A stretch of 64,000 nt of DNA from an uncultured Aquabacterium sp. (GTDB lineage Bacteria > Pseudomonadota > Gammaproteobacteria > Burkholderiales > Burkholderiaceae_C). The position numbers and the translations under genes were made by a program. Positions 27,699-38,199 of this stretch are shown here, piece by piece. Each line of letters starts with the position of its first letter. Position 1 is the first letter of the stretch. Where the stretch lies: NCBI RefSeq assembly GCF_913773725.1, contig NZ_CAJYGK010000156.1:62001-126000 (forward strand), read 5' to 3'. The notes beneath the pieces are model-generated. The model saw only the letters and a program-made list of their open reading frames with translations, made no database searches and was not told where the DNA came from.

Positions 27699-28907
27699 AT
27701 GGACCACCCCATTCTTTCGCAGATCGCCCTCGCCTACAGTCCGGTGATCGACCGCCAGCGCAACGTGATCGCCACGCGTCTGTCGGTCTTCCCGCTGACG
27801 CCAGACACCAGACTCTCACCGGCCGCGCTCATCGAGGCCCTGGAAACCGTCTGGCCGGCAGGCGGGCCGGCCGTCTGGCTCAATGTGGTCAGCGAAACGC
27901 TGCTACACGACCTGATCCTCAGCAAGCCGGCTCCGCAGTGGCTCGTCGAGATTCCCGCCTTCATGGCGACGGACCCGGCCAACGCGGAGGCCATCTGCGC
28001 GCTGCACAGCCATGGCAGCACGCTGCTGCTCAAGGGGCGCCCGCTGACAGAACTCCCGCGTGAAGTGCTGCCCTGCTTCAAGCACGCCATCATCGATTTC
28101 TCGGAAGACCGCCGGGTGGACCAGACCACCGGGGGGGTCGGCTTCAATCCGGACGGCGTGGCACGCCACATCGTGCACGTGCAGGCCGGCGTGGAAACCG
28201 TGGCCGACATGGAAACCAGTTTCCGCCGGGGTGCCATGGCCGTCCTGGGATGGCCGATCGACGACGCCATCCACGACAGCGGCAAGCCGGCCGACCAGCC
28301 GGCGCTGCAGGTCATCGTGCAGTTGATCGACCAGGTGCACCGCCAGGCCGACATCGAAGACCTGGAAAACACGCTCAAACGCGACCCGCCGCTGGCCTAC
28401 AAGCTGATGCGCTACATCAACTCGCCGGCCTTCGGGCTGTCGGTGGAGATCAGCTCGTTCCGTCACGCCATCATGATCCTGGGCTACCAGCGGCTCAAGC
28501 GCTGGCTGGCGCTCTTGCTGGCCACCGCCAGCAAGGACCCCAACATGCGGCCCGTCATGTTCGCGGCCGTGCGACGGGGCCTGTTGATGGAAGAGCTGGC
28601 CCGCGCCGCCCATGCCGACGACGAGACCCGTGGCGAGCTTTTCATCTGTGGGGTGTTCTCGCTGCTCGATCGCATGTTCATGCAGCCCTTCCCCCAGTTG
28701 CTCAAGACCATTCCGGTGCCGGAGCGGGTCTACCAGGCACTGGCCGAAGGCACCGGCCCTTACGAGCCGTACTTCAAGCTGGTCAAGGCCATCGAAGGCA
28801 GCACGCTTTTCGACATCCGGGACGCGGCCGAAGGCATGCTGATGGACTTCGGAGACGTGAATGCCGGCATCCTGAGGGCACTGGCGGCGGCCGCCCAGCT
28901 CGACTGA
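27699..28907 (+). CDS. EAL-HDOD (YuxH-like) signalling protein, degenerate EAL
   Basis: 402-residue cytoplasmic protein, 21 bases after flgL and probably read with it. The N-terminal half (about 1-195) follows the fold of an EAL c-di-GMP phosphodiesterase (for example FKHAIIDFSEDRR), but the catalytic EAL/ExLxR motif is not recognisable, so enzymatic activity is unlikely. The C-terminal half is an HDOD domain (DIEDLENTLKRDPPLAYKLMRYINSPAFGLSVEISSFRHAIMILGYQRLKRWLALL). Family members act as signalling adaptors, often in motility or type IV pili. Its place at the end of the flagellar operon suggests a link between motility and c-di-GMP or regulatory output; this is inference. Confidence 0.85.
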   Translation: MDHPILSQIALAYSPVIDRQRNVIATRLSVFPLTPDTRLSPAALIEALETVWPAGGPAVWLNVVSETLLHDLILSKPAPQWLVEIPAFMATDPANAEAICALHSHGSTLLLKGRPLTELPREVLPCFKHAIIDFSEDRRVDQTTGGVGFNPDGVARHIVHVQAGVETVADMETSFRRGAMAVLGWPIDDAIHDSGKPADQPALQVIVQLIDQVHRQADIEDLENTLKRDPPLAYKLMRYINSPAFGLSVEISSFRHAIMILGYQRLKRWLALLLATASKDPNMRPVMFAAVRRGLLMEELARAAHADDETRGELFICGVFSLLDRMFMQPFPQLLKTIPVPERVYQALAEGTGPYEPYFKLVKAIEGSTLFDIRDAAEGMLMDFGDVNAGILRALAAAAQLD

Positions 28908-28923
28908 GCCCCCGAAGGCGCGG

Positions 28924-28945
28924 GGGAGCCGGCATCCGGGCTCCC
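28924..28945 (+). terminator. Hairpin after the flg operon / EAL-HDOD gene
   Basis: A perfect 7-bp stem GGGAGCC / GGCTCCC with an 8-base loop begins 17 bases past the stop of the EAL-HDOD gene. It is followed by GCCTTGTGG, so there is no real T-tract; it is a probable but not textbook end of the flg transcript. Confidence 0.5.
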
Positions 28946-28995
28946 GCCTTGTGGATTCCGCACGGGAAGGCACCCCTCACACCAAGGGAAAACCC

Positions 28996-29023
28996 TTGAT
29001 CTTTTATGGCCCCCGGCTATTCT
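28996..29023 (+). promoter_or_regulatory. Candidate sigma-70 promoter for the small membrane protein
   Basis: TTGATC (28996-29001) and TATTCT (29018-29023) are 16 bases apart. The predicted transcript would start about 3 bases before the ATG at 29033, giving a nearly leaderless mRNA; consistent with this, no Shine-Dalgarno sequence is visible. Confidence 0.35.
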
Positions 29024-29032
29024 CCGGGAACC

Positions 29033-29368
29033 ATGAATGCGCTTGCTCCCCTCATCGGCGTGCTGGTCCTGTCCATCGTGCTGGTTGTCAACTTCTTCCA
29101 TGCCGCCTGGCGACTGGGCATGTTGCGCGCCTTCGGGCGGCGGCGGCACCTGAGTTGGCGCGCGCTGGCTGCCGGCAGCCTGGCCGGCTGCCTGCCGTTT
29201 GCCGGTGCGGTGATCGCGTTGACGCTGATCCCGGCCGACAACGGTGCCGACATCGCGGCGGCCGCGGCGCCCCTGGCGGTGCAACTCGCCCTCGCGGGGC
29301 TGGTCATCCACCTGCTCAACGATCAGCTCGTGCAGTGGGGCTGCGCCACGACGCCCGTGGCACGCTGA
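29033..29368 (+). CDS. Small integral membrane protein of unknown function
   Basis: A 111-residue protein with three hydrophobic helices (LAPLIGVLVLSIVLVVNFFHA, AGSLAGCLPFAGAVIALTLIP, LAVQLALAGLVIHLLND) and a basic cytoplasmic loop (LRAFGRRRHLSW). I do not recognise a family. It starts at MNALAPLI because the 9 codons before are not conserved-looking and contain the promoter candidate. It ends 23 bases before srkA on the same strand and may be co-transcribed with it. Confidence 0.7.
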   Translation: MNALAPLIGVLVLSIVLVVNFFHAAWRLGMLRAFGRRRHLSWRALAAGSLAGCLPFAGAVIALTLIPADNGADIAAAAAPLAVQLALAGLVIHLLNDQLVQWGCATTPVAR

Positions 29369-29376
29369 AAGGCGTG

Positions 29377-29392
29377 TGGCCTAATCAGGCCA
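29377..29392. other. Palindrome at the srkA start codon
   Basis: TGGCCT-AATC-AGGCCA is a perfect 6-bp inverted repeat whose last base is the A of the srkA ATG. It may form a small hairpin at the translation start or be a protein site; it could also be chance in GC-rich sequence. Confidence 0.35.
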
Positions 29393-30495
29393 TGCCCGAC
29401 CACGACGACGCCCCGCTTTCGAGCCCACTCGCAGACAGCCAGACCCCTTACGCCGACCTGACGCCCGATCTGGTACTGGATGCCATCGAGGCCTTTGGCC
29501 ACCGCGTGGACGGCCGGCTGCTGCAGCTGAACTCATACGAGAACCGCGTCTTTCAGATCGGGCTGGACGACGGCGGCATGGCGGTGGCCAAGTTCTACCG
29601 GGCCAGCCGCTGGACCGACGACCAGATCCTCGAAGAACACGACTTCGCGCTCGAGTTGATGGAGGCCGAGGTACCAGCCGTGCCGCCACTGCCGCTTGCC
29701 CTGGTGCCCGAGCGTGTGCCCGCCACGCTGGCTCAGGCCCCTGAGGGCACAGTGCGCCTGCTGGGCACCCTGCCCTCCCTGGGCGTGCTCGGTCTGCATC
29801 GGCTGGCCCTCACGCCCCGCCGCGGTGGCCGCTCGCCTGAACTGGAAGACCCCGAAGTCCTGCGCTGGCTGGGCCGTTTTCTGGGGCGCCTGCACACCGT
29901 GGGCGCGCGCCGCCCCTTCGCCCACCGCCTGACCATGGGCGTGGCCGAGACCGGCCGCTCGGCCCGCGACAGCCTCGCCGACAGCCCCCTGCTGCCGCCG
30001 GATCAACGGGCCATGTGGCTGGGTGTCGCGGACCAGGCGCTGGACCTGGCCGACGAGGCCTTTGCCCGGGTGGACGGCCTGCGTCTGCGCCGCCTGCACG
30101 GCGACTGCCATCCCGGCAACATCCTGTGGACGCCGGACGGCCCGCACTTCGTGGACCTGGACGACGCCTGCATGGGTCCGGCCGTGCAGGATCTGTGGAT
30201 GCTGCTCAGCGGCGAACGGGCCGAGCGCACCCGCCAGCTGGACGTCCTGCTCGACGGATACGAGAGCGTGTGCGAATTCGACTGGCGCGAACTCAAGCTC
30301 ATCGAGCCCCTGCGCACGCTGCGCCTCATCCATCACAGCGCCTGGATCGCCCGCCGCTGGCACGATCCGGCCTTCCCCGCGGCCTTTCCATGGTTCGACT
30401 CGGGCGTCTACTGGCAGCAGCAGGCCGACGCCCTGCGCCAGCAGATCGAACTCATGAGCCAGTCGGACGACACGCCGGCCTGGCTCATCGACTGA
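29392..30495 (+). CDS. srkA: Stress response serine/threonine protein kinase (YihE/RdoA family)
   Basis: Cytoplasmic kinase of the aminoglycoside-phosphotransferase-like fold, 367 residues. N-terminal LNSYENRVFQIGLDDGGMAVAKFYRASRWTDDQILEEHDFALEL carries the ATP-binding Lys; the catalytic loop is RLHGDCHPGNILW and the metal-binding Asp is in FVDLDDACMGP. E. coli SrkA counters stress-induced programmed death after oxidative and other stress. The start MPDHDDAP replaces the much longer ORF-track start. The 3' end overlaps the convergent mdtC-like gene by 11 bases. Confidence 0.92.
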   Translation: MPDHDDAPLSSPLADSQTPYADLTPDLVLDAIEAFGHRVDGRLLQLNSYENRVFQIGLDDGGMAVAKFYRASRWTDDQILEEHDFALELMEAEVPAVPPLPLALVPERVPATLAQAPEGTVRLLGTLPSLGVLGLHRLALTPRRGGRSPELEDPEVLRWLGRFLGRLHTVGARRPFAHRLTMGVAETGRSARDSLADSPLLPPDQRAMWLGVADQALDLADEAFARVDGLRLRRLHGDCHPGNILWTPDGPHFVDLDDACMGPAVQDLWMLLSGERAERTRQLDVLLDGYESVCEFDWRELKLIEPLRTLRLIHHSAWIARRWHDPAFPAAFPWFDSGVYWQQQADALRQQIELMSQSDDTPAWLID

Positions 30496-33400
30496 GCCGC
30501 AGCCGCAGGCGCTCCAGACCCAGGTACACCACCGGCGTGGTGTACAGGGTCAGCAACTGGCTCAACAGCAGGCCGCCCACGATGGCAATGCCCAGCGGTC
30601 GGCGCAGTTCAGCGCCTTCGCCACCGCCCAGCACCAGCGGCAGCGCGCCCAGCATGGCCGCTGCACTGGTCATCAGGATGGGCCGCAGCCGCCGCACCGC
30701 CGCCTGGTGAATGGCGGCCCGGGCATCCAGCGCCCGCGTGCGCTGGGCGTCCAGCGCCACGTCGATCATCATGATGGCGTTCTTCATCACGATGCCCACC
30801 AGCAGCACCACGCCGATGAAGGCCACCAGGCTGAACTCGGTCTCCGTCAGCATCAGCGCCAGCAAAGCCCCCACGCTGGCCGAGGGCAGCGTCGACAGGA
30901 TGGTCAGCGGGTGAACCAGGCTTTCGTACAGCACGCCCAGCACGATGTAGATGGCGATGATGGCGGCCAGGATGAGCAGCGGTTGGTTCTCGGTGGCGAC
31001 CTGCTGCGCGCGCGCCGTACCCTGGAAGCTGCCGTGAAGCTCGGGCGGCAGGTTGAGCCGGGACAGTGCGGCCTGGGCGGCCTGCTGCGCGGTCGACAGG
31101 GCCACGCCCTCGGGCAGGTTGAACGCGATGGTGCTCGCCGCAAAACTGCCCTGCCGATTGACCGACATGGCCGCCGTGGTGGGCACCCAGCGTGCCAGCG
31201 CCGACAAGGGCACCTGTGCACCGCTGGCCGACGACAGGTAGACCTGCGCCAGCGAAGCCGGGCCTTCCGTGAACGAGGCAGGCGCTTCCAGCACCACTTT
31301 GTACTGGTTGAGCGGCTGGTAGATGGTGGCCACCTGCCGCTGCCCGTACAGGCTGTAGAGCGTGTTGTCCAGGTGGCGGAAGTTCACGCCCAGGCGGGCG
31401 GCCGCCTCGCGGTCCACCACCAGCGTGACCTGCGGGCTGCCGTCGGCCACATCGGTGTTCACATCCACCAGTTCAGGCAGCTGCGACAGCGTCTTGCGCA
31501 CCAGCGGCTCCCACTGCCGCAGCACGGCCAGGTCGGTCGACTGCAAGGTGTACTGGTAGGACGCGTTCGCGCTGCGCCCGCCCACCCGCACGTCCTGGGG
31601 CGCCCACAGGTACAGGCGCGCCCCGGGCACCTTGCTCAGCTGCTTGCGCAGGCGGCTGATGATGGCCTCGGCGTCGGCATCACGCTCTTTGAGCGGCAAC
31701 AGGTCGATGAACACGTTGGCGCTGTTGCGCTGCCCGCTGCTGGTGAAGCCCACCACGTGCGCCACGGCCGGATCGGCCTGCACGATGCGCATGGCCTGCT
31801 GCAGCTTGGCCTGCAGGGCATCGAAGGACACGGTCTGGTCGGCCACGAGCCCGCCCATCAGTCGCCCGTTGTCCTGACGCGGCAGAAAGCCTTTCGGGAT
31901 GGTGATGTAGAGCCACACGGTGAGGCCGATGGTGGCCACCAGCAGCAGGCCCACCAGCGCCGGGTGGCGCAACACCCAGCTCAGCGAAGCCGCGTAGCCC
32001 CGCTGCCATGCGCCGGCATGGGCCTTGGCGGGCTCGCCGTCGGGGCTTGCCGGCCGGGCCTTCAACAGGCGTGCGGCCATCATCGGCGTGGTCGTGAGCG
32101 ACACGACCAGTGACACGGCCACCGCCACGCCCAGGGTCATGGCGAACTCCTGGAACAGCCGCCCCACCAGCCCCCCCATGAACAGGATGGGGATGAACAC
32201 AGCGAGCAGCGACAGGCTCATGGACACCACCGTGAAGCCCACCTCGCGGGCACCCAACAGGGCCGCCTGCATGGGCTGCAGCCCGCGCTCCACATGGCGC
32301 GCGATGTTCTCCAGCACCACCACGGCGTCGTCGACCACGAAGCCCGTGGCCACCGTCAGCGCCATCAGCGACAGGTTGTTGAGGCTCAGGCCGGCCAGGG
32401 GCATCACGGCCAGTGCGCCCAGCAGCGACACGGGCACGGCGACCGCCGGCACCAGCGTGGCGGCGCGGTGCCGCAAGAACAGCAGCACCACCATGATCAC
32501 CAACCCCACCGAAATCGCGAGCGAGCGCTGCACCTCAGCCAGGCTGGCGCGGATGGAGCGCGTCGCGTCCATGACCACCTGCAGGTGCATGTCCGGGGGC
32601 ACGGACGCCTCCATCATCGGCAGCAGGCGCCGGATCTCGTCCACGGTCTTGATCACGTTGGCGCCCGGCTGGCGGCGGATCGTCAGCACCACGGCGGGCT
32701 CACCATTGGCATAGCCCGCGCTGCGCACGTCCTGTACGCTGTCGCGCACCTCGGCCACGTCGCGCAGGCGCACCGCGGCCCCCTCGCGCCAGCGCACGAC
32801 CGTGGGCGCCAGCGTGGCCGCGTCCGGCGCCTGGTCCGAGGCGCCCAGTTGCCAGCTGCGGGGGCCGTCTTCCACCAAGCCCTGCGGCCGGCGTGCATTG
32901 GCGGCGTTCAGCGCGGTGCGCACATCCTCCACCCCCAGCTCCATGGCCGCCAGCACCTGGGGATTCACCGTCACGCGCACGGCCGGCAGCGAGGCCCCGC
33001 CCACGTCGACCTGGCCCACACCCTTCACCTGCGACAGGCGCTGCGCCAGGATGGTCGAGGCGGCATCGAACATCTGCGCGCGGCTGTGGCGCGGCGAGGT
33101 CATCGCCACGATCATGATGGGCGAATCGCCCGGATTGACCTTGCGATAGGTCGGGTTGCCCGGCATGCCGGTGGGCAGCAGGCTGCGCGAGGCGTTGATG
33201 GCGGCTTGCACCTCGCGCGCCGCGCTGTCGATGTCGCGGCTCAGGTCGAACTGCAGCGTGATGCGGGTGCTGCCCATGTTCGACGACGAGGTCATCTCGG
33301 TCAGGCCAGCAATGCGGCCCAGGCTGCGCTCCAGCGGCGTGGCCACGCTGCTGGCCATGGTCTCGGGGTTGGCGCCCGGCAGGTTGGCCGTGACGACGAT

Positions 33401-33559
33401 GGTGGGCGAATCGACCTGCGGCAGTGCCGCCACGGGCAGCGCACGCCAGCCCAGCAAACCGGCCAGGGCTATCGCCAATGTCAGCAGCACCGTGGCCACG
33501 GGCCGGCCGATGAACAAGGCCGACAGCGAGCCCATCGAGGCCGCAGGCAGCGCTTTCAT
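30485..33559 (-). CDS. mdtC: RND multidrug efflux transporter permease (MdtC-like)
   Basis: Inner-membrane proton-driven efflux pump subunit of 1024 residues, 12 membrane helices, two large periplasmic loops. N-terminal [40 protein letters not shown] and the helix [33 protein letters not shown] are typical; the proton-relay DD pair is in [21 protein letters not shown]. The start at MKALPAAS overlaps the mdtB stop (ATGA). In E. coli MdtB and MdtC assemble as a heterotrimer with MdtA and TolC. No outer-membrane factor gene accompanies this operon. Confidence 0.92.
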   Translation of the reverse strand: MKALPAASMGSLSALFIGRPVATVLLTLAIALAGLLGWRALPVAALPQVDSPTIVVTANLPGANPETMASSVATPLERSLGRIAGLTEMTSSSNMGSTRITLQFDLSRDIDSAAREVQAAINASRSLLPTGMPGNPTYRKVNPGDSPIMIVAMTSPRHSRAQMFDAASTILAQRLSQVKGVGQVDVGGASLPAVRVTVNPQVLAAMELGVEDVRTALNAANARRPQGLVEDGPRSWQLGASDQAPDAATLAPTVVRWREGAAVRLRDVAEVRDSVQDVRSAGYANGEPAVVLTIRRQPGANVIKTVDEIRRLLPMMEASVPPDMHLQVVMDATRSIRASLAEVQRSLAISVGLVIMVVLLFLRHRAATLVPAVAVPVSLLGALAVMPLAGLSLNNLSLMALTVATGFVVDDAVVVLENIARHVERGLQPMQAALLGAREVGFTVVSMSLSLLAVFIPILFMGGLVGRLFQEFAMTLGVAVAVSLVVSLTTTPMMAARLLKARPASPDGEPAKAHAGAWQRGYAASLSWVLRHPALVGLLLVATIGLTVWLYITIPKGFLPRQDNGRLMGGLVADQTVSFDALQAKLQQAMRIVQADPAVAHVVGFTSSGQRNSANVFIDLLPLKERDADAEAIISRLRKQLSKVPGARLYLWAPQDVRVGGRSANASYQYTLQSTDLAVLRQWEPLVRKTLSQLPELVDVNTDVADGSPQVTLVVDREAAARLGVNFRHLDNTLYSLYGQRQVATIYQPLNQYKVVLEAPASFTEGPASLAQVYLSSASGAQVPLSALARWVPTTAAMSVNRQGSFAASTIAFNLPEGVALSTAQQAAQAALSRLNLPPELHGSFQGTARAQQVATENQPLLILAAIIAIYIVLGVLYESLVHPLTILSTLPSASVGALLALMLTETEFSLVAFIGVVLLVGIVMKNAIMMIDVALDAQRTRALDARAAIHQAAVRRLRPILMTSAAAMLGALPLVLGGGEGAELRRPLGIAIVGGLLLSQLLTLYTTPVVYLGLERLRLRLSR

Positions 33560-36500
33560 GCGGCAGCGCTCCGCCCGGCGCGCCAGTCGGCCCACGCCGT
33601 CTGCAAGCGCACGAAGCCCAGGTAGATCACGGGCGTGGTGAACAGCGTCAACACCTGGCTGACGATGAGCCCGCCCACCAGCGTCAGGCCCAAGGGCTGA
33701 CGCAATTCCGCGCCCACGCCGGTGCCCAGCATCATCGGCAAGGCGCCCAGCAAGGCCGCCATCGTCGTCATCAGGATGGGCCGGAAGCGCAGCAGGCAGG
33801 CTTCGTAGATGGCATCCCGTGGCGCCAGCCCCCGCGTGCGCTCGGCATCCAGCGCGAAGTCGATCATCATGATCGCGTTCTTCTTGACGATGCCGATCAG
33901 CAGCACGATGCCAATCACGGCGATGAGGCTGAGGTCCTGCCCGCCCACCAGCAGCGCCAGCAAGGCCCCCACCGCAGCCGAAGGCAGCGTCGAGAGGATG
34001 GTGACGGGGTGGATGAAGCTCTCGTACAGCACGCCCAGCACGATGTACATCGTGACCACCGCAGCCAGCACCAGCCACAGCGTGCTGGACAGCGAATCAC
34101 GGAAAGCGAGCGCGGCGCCATCGAAGCGCGTCTGCACCGAGGGCGGCAGCGCCAGCTCGGCCTGGGCGGCTTCGACGGCCGCCACGGCCTCGCCCAGCGC
34201 CACACCCGGGGCCAGGTTGAACGACAGCGTGGCCGCCGGAAACGGGCCGACGTGCTGGATGGACAGCGTCGCCGGACGCTCCACCACACGGGCCACGCTG
34301 GACAAGCGCACCGGCGCACCGCCCTGGGCACTGGCCGGCACGTACAGGTCCTCCAGCGCCTTGGGGCCAACCTGAAAGGCCGGTGCCGCTTCCAGCACCA
34401 CGCGGTACTGCGCCGCCTGCGTGAAGATGGTGGAGACCATGCGTTGCCCGAACGCGTTGTAGAGCACGTTGTCGATGGCGGCCACGGTCACACCCAGGCG
34501 GCCTGCGGCCTCGCGGTCGATTTCGACAAAGGCCTGCAGGCCCTCTTCCTGCAGGTCGCTGCTGACGTCCCTCAGTTCGGGCAAGGTGCGCAAGCGCTCG
34601 ACCAGCGCCGGCACCCAGCGTGAGAGGTCGTCCGGCCGGGCGCTCTGCACCACCAGCCGGAACTGCCCGCGGCTCACGGTGTCTTCGATGCCCAGCTCCT
34701 GCACGGGCTGCAGGTACAAGGTCACGCCCGGCACCGCACGGGCCCGCTCTGCCAGGCGCTGCATCACCGCATGCGCCGACTCGCCGCGCTGCGCATGGGG
34801 AACCAGGCTGATCTGCAACCGGCCGCTGTTCAACGTGGGGTTCTGGCCGTCCACACCGATGTGGGCACTCAGGCTCTGGACCGCCGGGTCGGCCAGCAGC
34901 ACCCGGGCCAGGGCCTGATGACGCTCGGCCATCGCAGCGAACGAGGTCGACTGGCTGGCCAGCGTGATGCCCTGGATGGCACCCGTGTCCTGCGCCGGGA
35001 AGAAGCCCTTGGGCACCAGCAGATACAGCCCCACGGTCAAGGCCACGGTGCCCAGCGCCACCCACAGCGTCGTCGCCTGGTGGGCCAGCACCACCTTCAG
35101 GGCACGGTCATAACGGGCCACCAGGCCATCGAGCACACGCCCGCACACCTGAAAGAACGCGTTCTCGCGGTGCGCATGCGGGGGCTGCAAGAGCCGCGCG
35201 CTCATCATTGGCGTCAACGTCAGCGACACCACACCCGAGATCAGGATGGCCACGGCCAGGGTCACCGCGAACTCGCGGAACAGCCGCCCCACCACATCGC
35301 CCATGAACAGCAGGGGGATCAGCACGGCGATCAGCGAGAAGGTCAGCGAGATGATGGTGAACGCGATCTGCTGGCTGCCCTTCAACGCGGCGGCCATCAG
35401 CGATTCGCCCTCCTCCACGTAGCGGGCGATGTTCTCGACCACCACGATGGCGTCGTCCACCACGAAGCCGGCCGCCACCGTCAGCGCCATCAGCGTCAGG
35501 TTGTTGATCGAATAGCCCAGCAAGGCCATCACGGCCAGCGTGCCGATCAGCGACAGCGGCACGGCCACCGCGGGAATCAGCGTGGCGCGGCCATTGCGCA
35601 GGAACAGCAGGATGACCAGCACCACCAGCACGACGGCCAGCGCCAGCTCGAACTGGGTGGCAGCCACCGACGCGCGGATGGTCACGGTGCGGTCGCTCAG
35701 CTCGGTGAGCTCGATCGTGGAGGGCAACGCCGCACGCAGCTCGGGCATGAGGGCGTGGATGCGGTCCACCGTCTCGATCACGTTGGCGCCGGGCTGACGC
35801 CGGATGCTGAGCACCACGGCCGCCTTGTCGTTCGCCCAGGCGGCCAGCCGGGTGTTCTCGGCCGCATCCACCGTCTGCGCCACGTCCCGCAGGCGGATGG
35901 GCGCGCCGTTCTTCCAGGCGATCACGAGGTCACGGTATTCGGCCGCCGAGCGCAGCTGGTCGTTGGCATCGATCGTGGCGGCTTGCGAAGGGCCATCGAA
36001 GCTGCCCTTGGCCTGGTTGACGTTGGCGTTGCCGATCGCGGTGCGCACGTCTTCGAGCGTGAGGCCCAGCGCCGCCAGCGCGGACGGGTTGGCCTGGATG
36101 CGCACCGCGGGGCGCTGCCCGCCCGTCAGGGCCACCAGGCCGACGCCCGGCAACTGCGACAGCTTCTGCGCGATGCGGGTGTCGACCAGGTCCTGCACCC
36201 GCGTGAGCGGCAACGAAGCGGACGTGACACCCAGGGTCATCACGGGCGCATCCGCCGGATTGACCTTGTTGTAGACCGGCGGCATGGGCAGGTCGGTCGG
36301 CAGCAGCGTGGCGGCCCCATTGAGCGCCGCCTGCACCGATTGCTCGGCCACATCGAGCGGCAGGCCCAGGTTGAAGCGCAAGGTGATGACCGAGGCCCCG
36401 CCCGAGCTGGTGCTCGCCATGCGGGCGAGCCCGGGCATCTGGCCCAGCTGCCGCTCGAGCGGCGCCGTCACGGCCGACGCCATCACATCCGGGCTGGCGC

Positions 36501-36657
36501 CCGGGTAAAGCGTGACGACCTGGATGGTGGGGTAGTCCACCTGAGGCAGCGCCGACACCGGCAGCTGCCTCCAGCCCAGCAGGCCCACCAGCAGCACCGC
36601 CAGCATCAACAGCGTCGTGGCCACCGGGCGGTGGATGAACAGGCGTGATGGGTTCAT
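33556..36657 (-). CDS. mdtB: RND multidrug efflux transporter permease (MdtB-like)
   Basis: 1033-residue RND pump subunit, paralogous to the next gene. N-terminal [44 protein letters not shown]; the DD pair in [49 protein letters not shown]; and the C-terminal repeat [19 protein letters not shown]. Mid-operon position between the membrane-fusion protein and the second pump subunit. A pair of different RND subunits is the MdtABC arrangement, involved in E. coli in export of bile salts, novobiocin and metal stress; the substrate here is unknown. Confidence 0.92.
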   Translation of the reverse strand: MNPSRLFIHRPVATTLLMLAVLLVGLLGWRQLPVSALPQVDYPTIQVVTLYPGASPDVMASAVTAPLERQLGQMPGLARMASTSSGGASVITLRFNLGLPLDVAEQSVQAALNGAATLLPTDLPMPPVYNKVNPADAPVMTLGVTSASLPLTRVQDLVDTRIAQKLSQLPGVGLVALTGGQRPAVRIQANPSALAALGLTLEDVRTAIGNANVNQAKGSFDGPSQAATIDANDQLRSAAEYRDLVIAWKNGAPIRLRDVAQTVDAAENTRLAAWANDKAAVVLSIRRQPGANVIETVDRIHALMPELRAALPSTIELTELSDRTVTIRASVAATQFELALAVVLVVLVILLFLRNGRATLIPAVAVPLSLIGTLAVMALLGYSINNLTLMALTVAAGFVVDDAIVVVENIARYVEEGESLMAAALKGSQQIAFTIISLTFSLIAVLIPLLFMGDVVGRLFREFAVTLAVAILISGVVSLTLTPMMSARLLQPPHAHRENAFFQVCGRVLDGLVARYDRALKVVLAHQATTLWVALGTVALTVGLYLLVPKGFFPAQDTGAIQGITLASQSTSFAAMAERHQALARVLLADPAVQSLSAHIGVDGQNPTLNSGRLQISLVPHAQRGESAHAVMQRLAERARAVPGVTLYLQPVQELGIEDTVSRGQFRLVVQSARPDDLSRWVPALVERLRTLPELRDVSSDLQEEGLQAFVEIDREAAGRLGVTVAAIDNVLYNAFGQRMVSTIFTQAAQYRVVLEAAPAFQVGPKALEDLYVPASAQGGAPVRLSSVARVVERPATLSIQHVGPFPAATLSFNLAPGVALGEAVAAVEAAQAELALPPSVQTRFDGAALAFRDSLSSTLWLVLAAVVTMYIVLGVLYESFIHPVTILSTLPSAAVGALLALLVGGQDLSLIAVIGIVLLIGIVKKNAIMMIDFALDAERTRGLAPRDAIYEACLLRFRPILMTTMAALLGALPMMLGTGVGAELRQPLGLTLVGGLIVSQVLTLFTTPVIYLGFVRLQTAWADWRAGRSAAA

Positions 36658-36678
36658 GTCGGATCCCGCAGGCGCCCC

Positions 36679-38013
36679 TCAGTGGGCAGGCCGGCCACCG
36701 CCCGCCGCGCCGCGGTCGGCACGCGCCCGTCGGCCGCCTTCTGCGCTAGACGCCCCAGACGCACCGGACGCCGCGCGCCCCGCGGCCTCGGGCACCACCT
36801 CGACACGGCTGCCATCTTCCAGCCGCTCGCTGCCGTCGATCACCACCTGCTCTCCACCCGTCAGCCCGTCCTGGATGGCCACCCGACCGGCCTCGCGCGG
36901 GCCGGTCTTCACGGTCTGCATGCGGGCCTTGCCCTGGTCGATCACGTAGACATAGGCACCCTGGGCGCCACGCAGGACCGCGGCCTCCGGGACCGTGGGG
37001 ATGGCCTTCAGTCGGTCCAGGCGCAGGCGCACATTGACGAACTGGTTGGGAAACAGGCGGCTGTCCTCATTGGCAAAGCGGGCCTTGAGCTTGACGGTGC
37101 CCGTGGCGGCGTCCACCTGGTTGTCCACGGCCATCAACGTGCCGCGGCCGAGCACCGTGCCGCCATTGCGGTCGAACGCCTGCACGGCGAGCCCCTCGCT
37201 GCGCCCCTTGAGCGCGGCCAGTTGGTCCTGCGGCACGGCGAACACCACGGCAATCGGCTGCACCTGGTTGATGACAGCCAGCCCCGCCGTGTCGGTGCTG
37301 CGCACCATGTTGCCCGGGTCCACCTGGCGCAGGCCGATGCGGCCGCTCAGGGGCGCCGTCACCTGCGTGTAGCCCAGCTTGAGCCGGGCATCGTCGACGG
37401 CGGCCTGATCGACCTTGAGGGTGCCTTCGTACTGCGCCACCTGGGCCTGCTGCGCCGCCAGTTGCTGGGCCGAGGCCGCGTCCTGGCGCACCAGATCGGT
37501 CAGGCGCCGGGCCTCCAGCCGTGCGTTGTCGAGCAAGGCGCGATCACGCTGCAGTTGCCCCTGGGCCTGGGCCAGCGCCACCTCGAAGGGCGCCGGGTCG
37601 ATGCGCGCCAGCACCTGGCCCGCGCGCACCACCTGGCCTTCCTGGAACAGCACCGCCTGCAGCAGGCCATCCACCCGCACACGGACCGTGGCCGACGCCA
37701 CCGGGGTCACGGTGCCCAGCGCATCCAGCACCACGTCCATGTCCTGACGGCGGACCTCGGCCACCCGCACGGGCACGGCCTGATCGCCGCCACGGGCACC
37801 GCGCCGGCGATCGCCAGCCCCCGCCCTGGGTGCACCGGCCGAGGCTTCGGTCCGGGGCCCATCGGCGGTCGGCGCTTCAGCGCGATGTGTCCACCACCAG
37901 CCGGCGGCGCCCGCCACACAGGCGGCGGCCACCAACCATGGCCAGCGGGCTCGTCCGGTCTGCTGCTGTGCGGGTCGAGCGGGCAACGGCCCACGGGTCG
38001 TCTCGGGTGTCAT
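36679..38013 (-). CDS. mdtA: RND efflux membrane fusion protein (MdtA-like)
   Basis: Periplasmic adaptor, 444 residues, with an N-terminal anchor (WPWLVAAACVAGAAGWWW), a Pro/Ala/Arg-rich linker, the lipoyl/beta-barrel core (TVRVRVDGLLQAVLFQEGQVVRAGQVLARIDPAPFEVALAQAQGQL), a coiled-coil hairpin, and the second lipoyl half (LKLGYTQVTAPLSGRIGLRQVDPGN). The C-terminus has an extra Ala/Gly/Arg-rich tail. Start at MTPETTRGP; the 28 upstream ORF residues are rejected. First gene of the mdtABC operon; mdtB follows by 21 bases. Confidence 0.92.
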   Translation of the reverse strand: MTPETTRGPLPARPAQQQTGRARWPWLVAAACVAGAAGWWWTHRAEAPTADGPRTEASAGAPRAGAGDRRRGARGGDQAVPVRVAEVRRQDMDVVLDALGTVTPVASATVRVRVDGLLQAVLFQEGQVVRAGQVLARIDPAPFEVALAQAQGQLQRDRALLDNARLEARRLTDLVRQDAASAQQLAAQQAQVAQYEGTLKVDQAAVDDARLKLGYTQVTAPLSGRIGLRQVDPGNMVRSTDTAGLAVINQVQPIAVVFAVPQDQLAALKGRSEGLAVQAFDRNGGTVLGRGTLMAVDNQVDAATGTVKLKARFANEDSRLFPNQFVNVRLRLDRLKAIPTVPEAAVLRGAQGAYVYVIDQGKARMQTVKTGPREAGRVAIQDGLTGGEQVVIDGSERLEDGSRVEVVPEAAGRAASGASGASSAEGGRRARADRGAAGGGRPAH

Positions 38014-38199
38014 GCTGTTCTGCTTGGGTGATCCACCCGGAGTCTGCGTGCTGACCGTACCGGCGCAGCGGGTGGTCTCGACCGGCACTGCAGGCAATGC
38101 GGCCGAGCGTGAAGATGTCGCAAAAGCGCGCAGCTTACCCCGTCATGCCCCACCCGGTGCAGCCTAAGCTAATGCGCTTTACTCAACAGGAGCTGCCGC

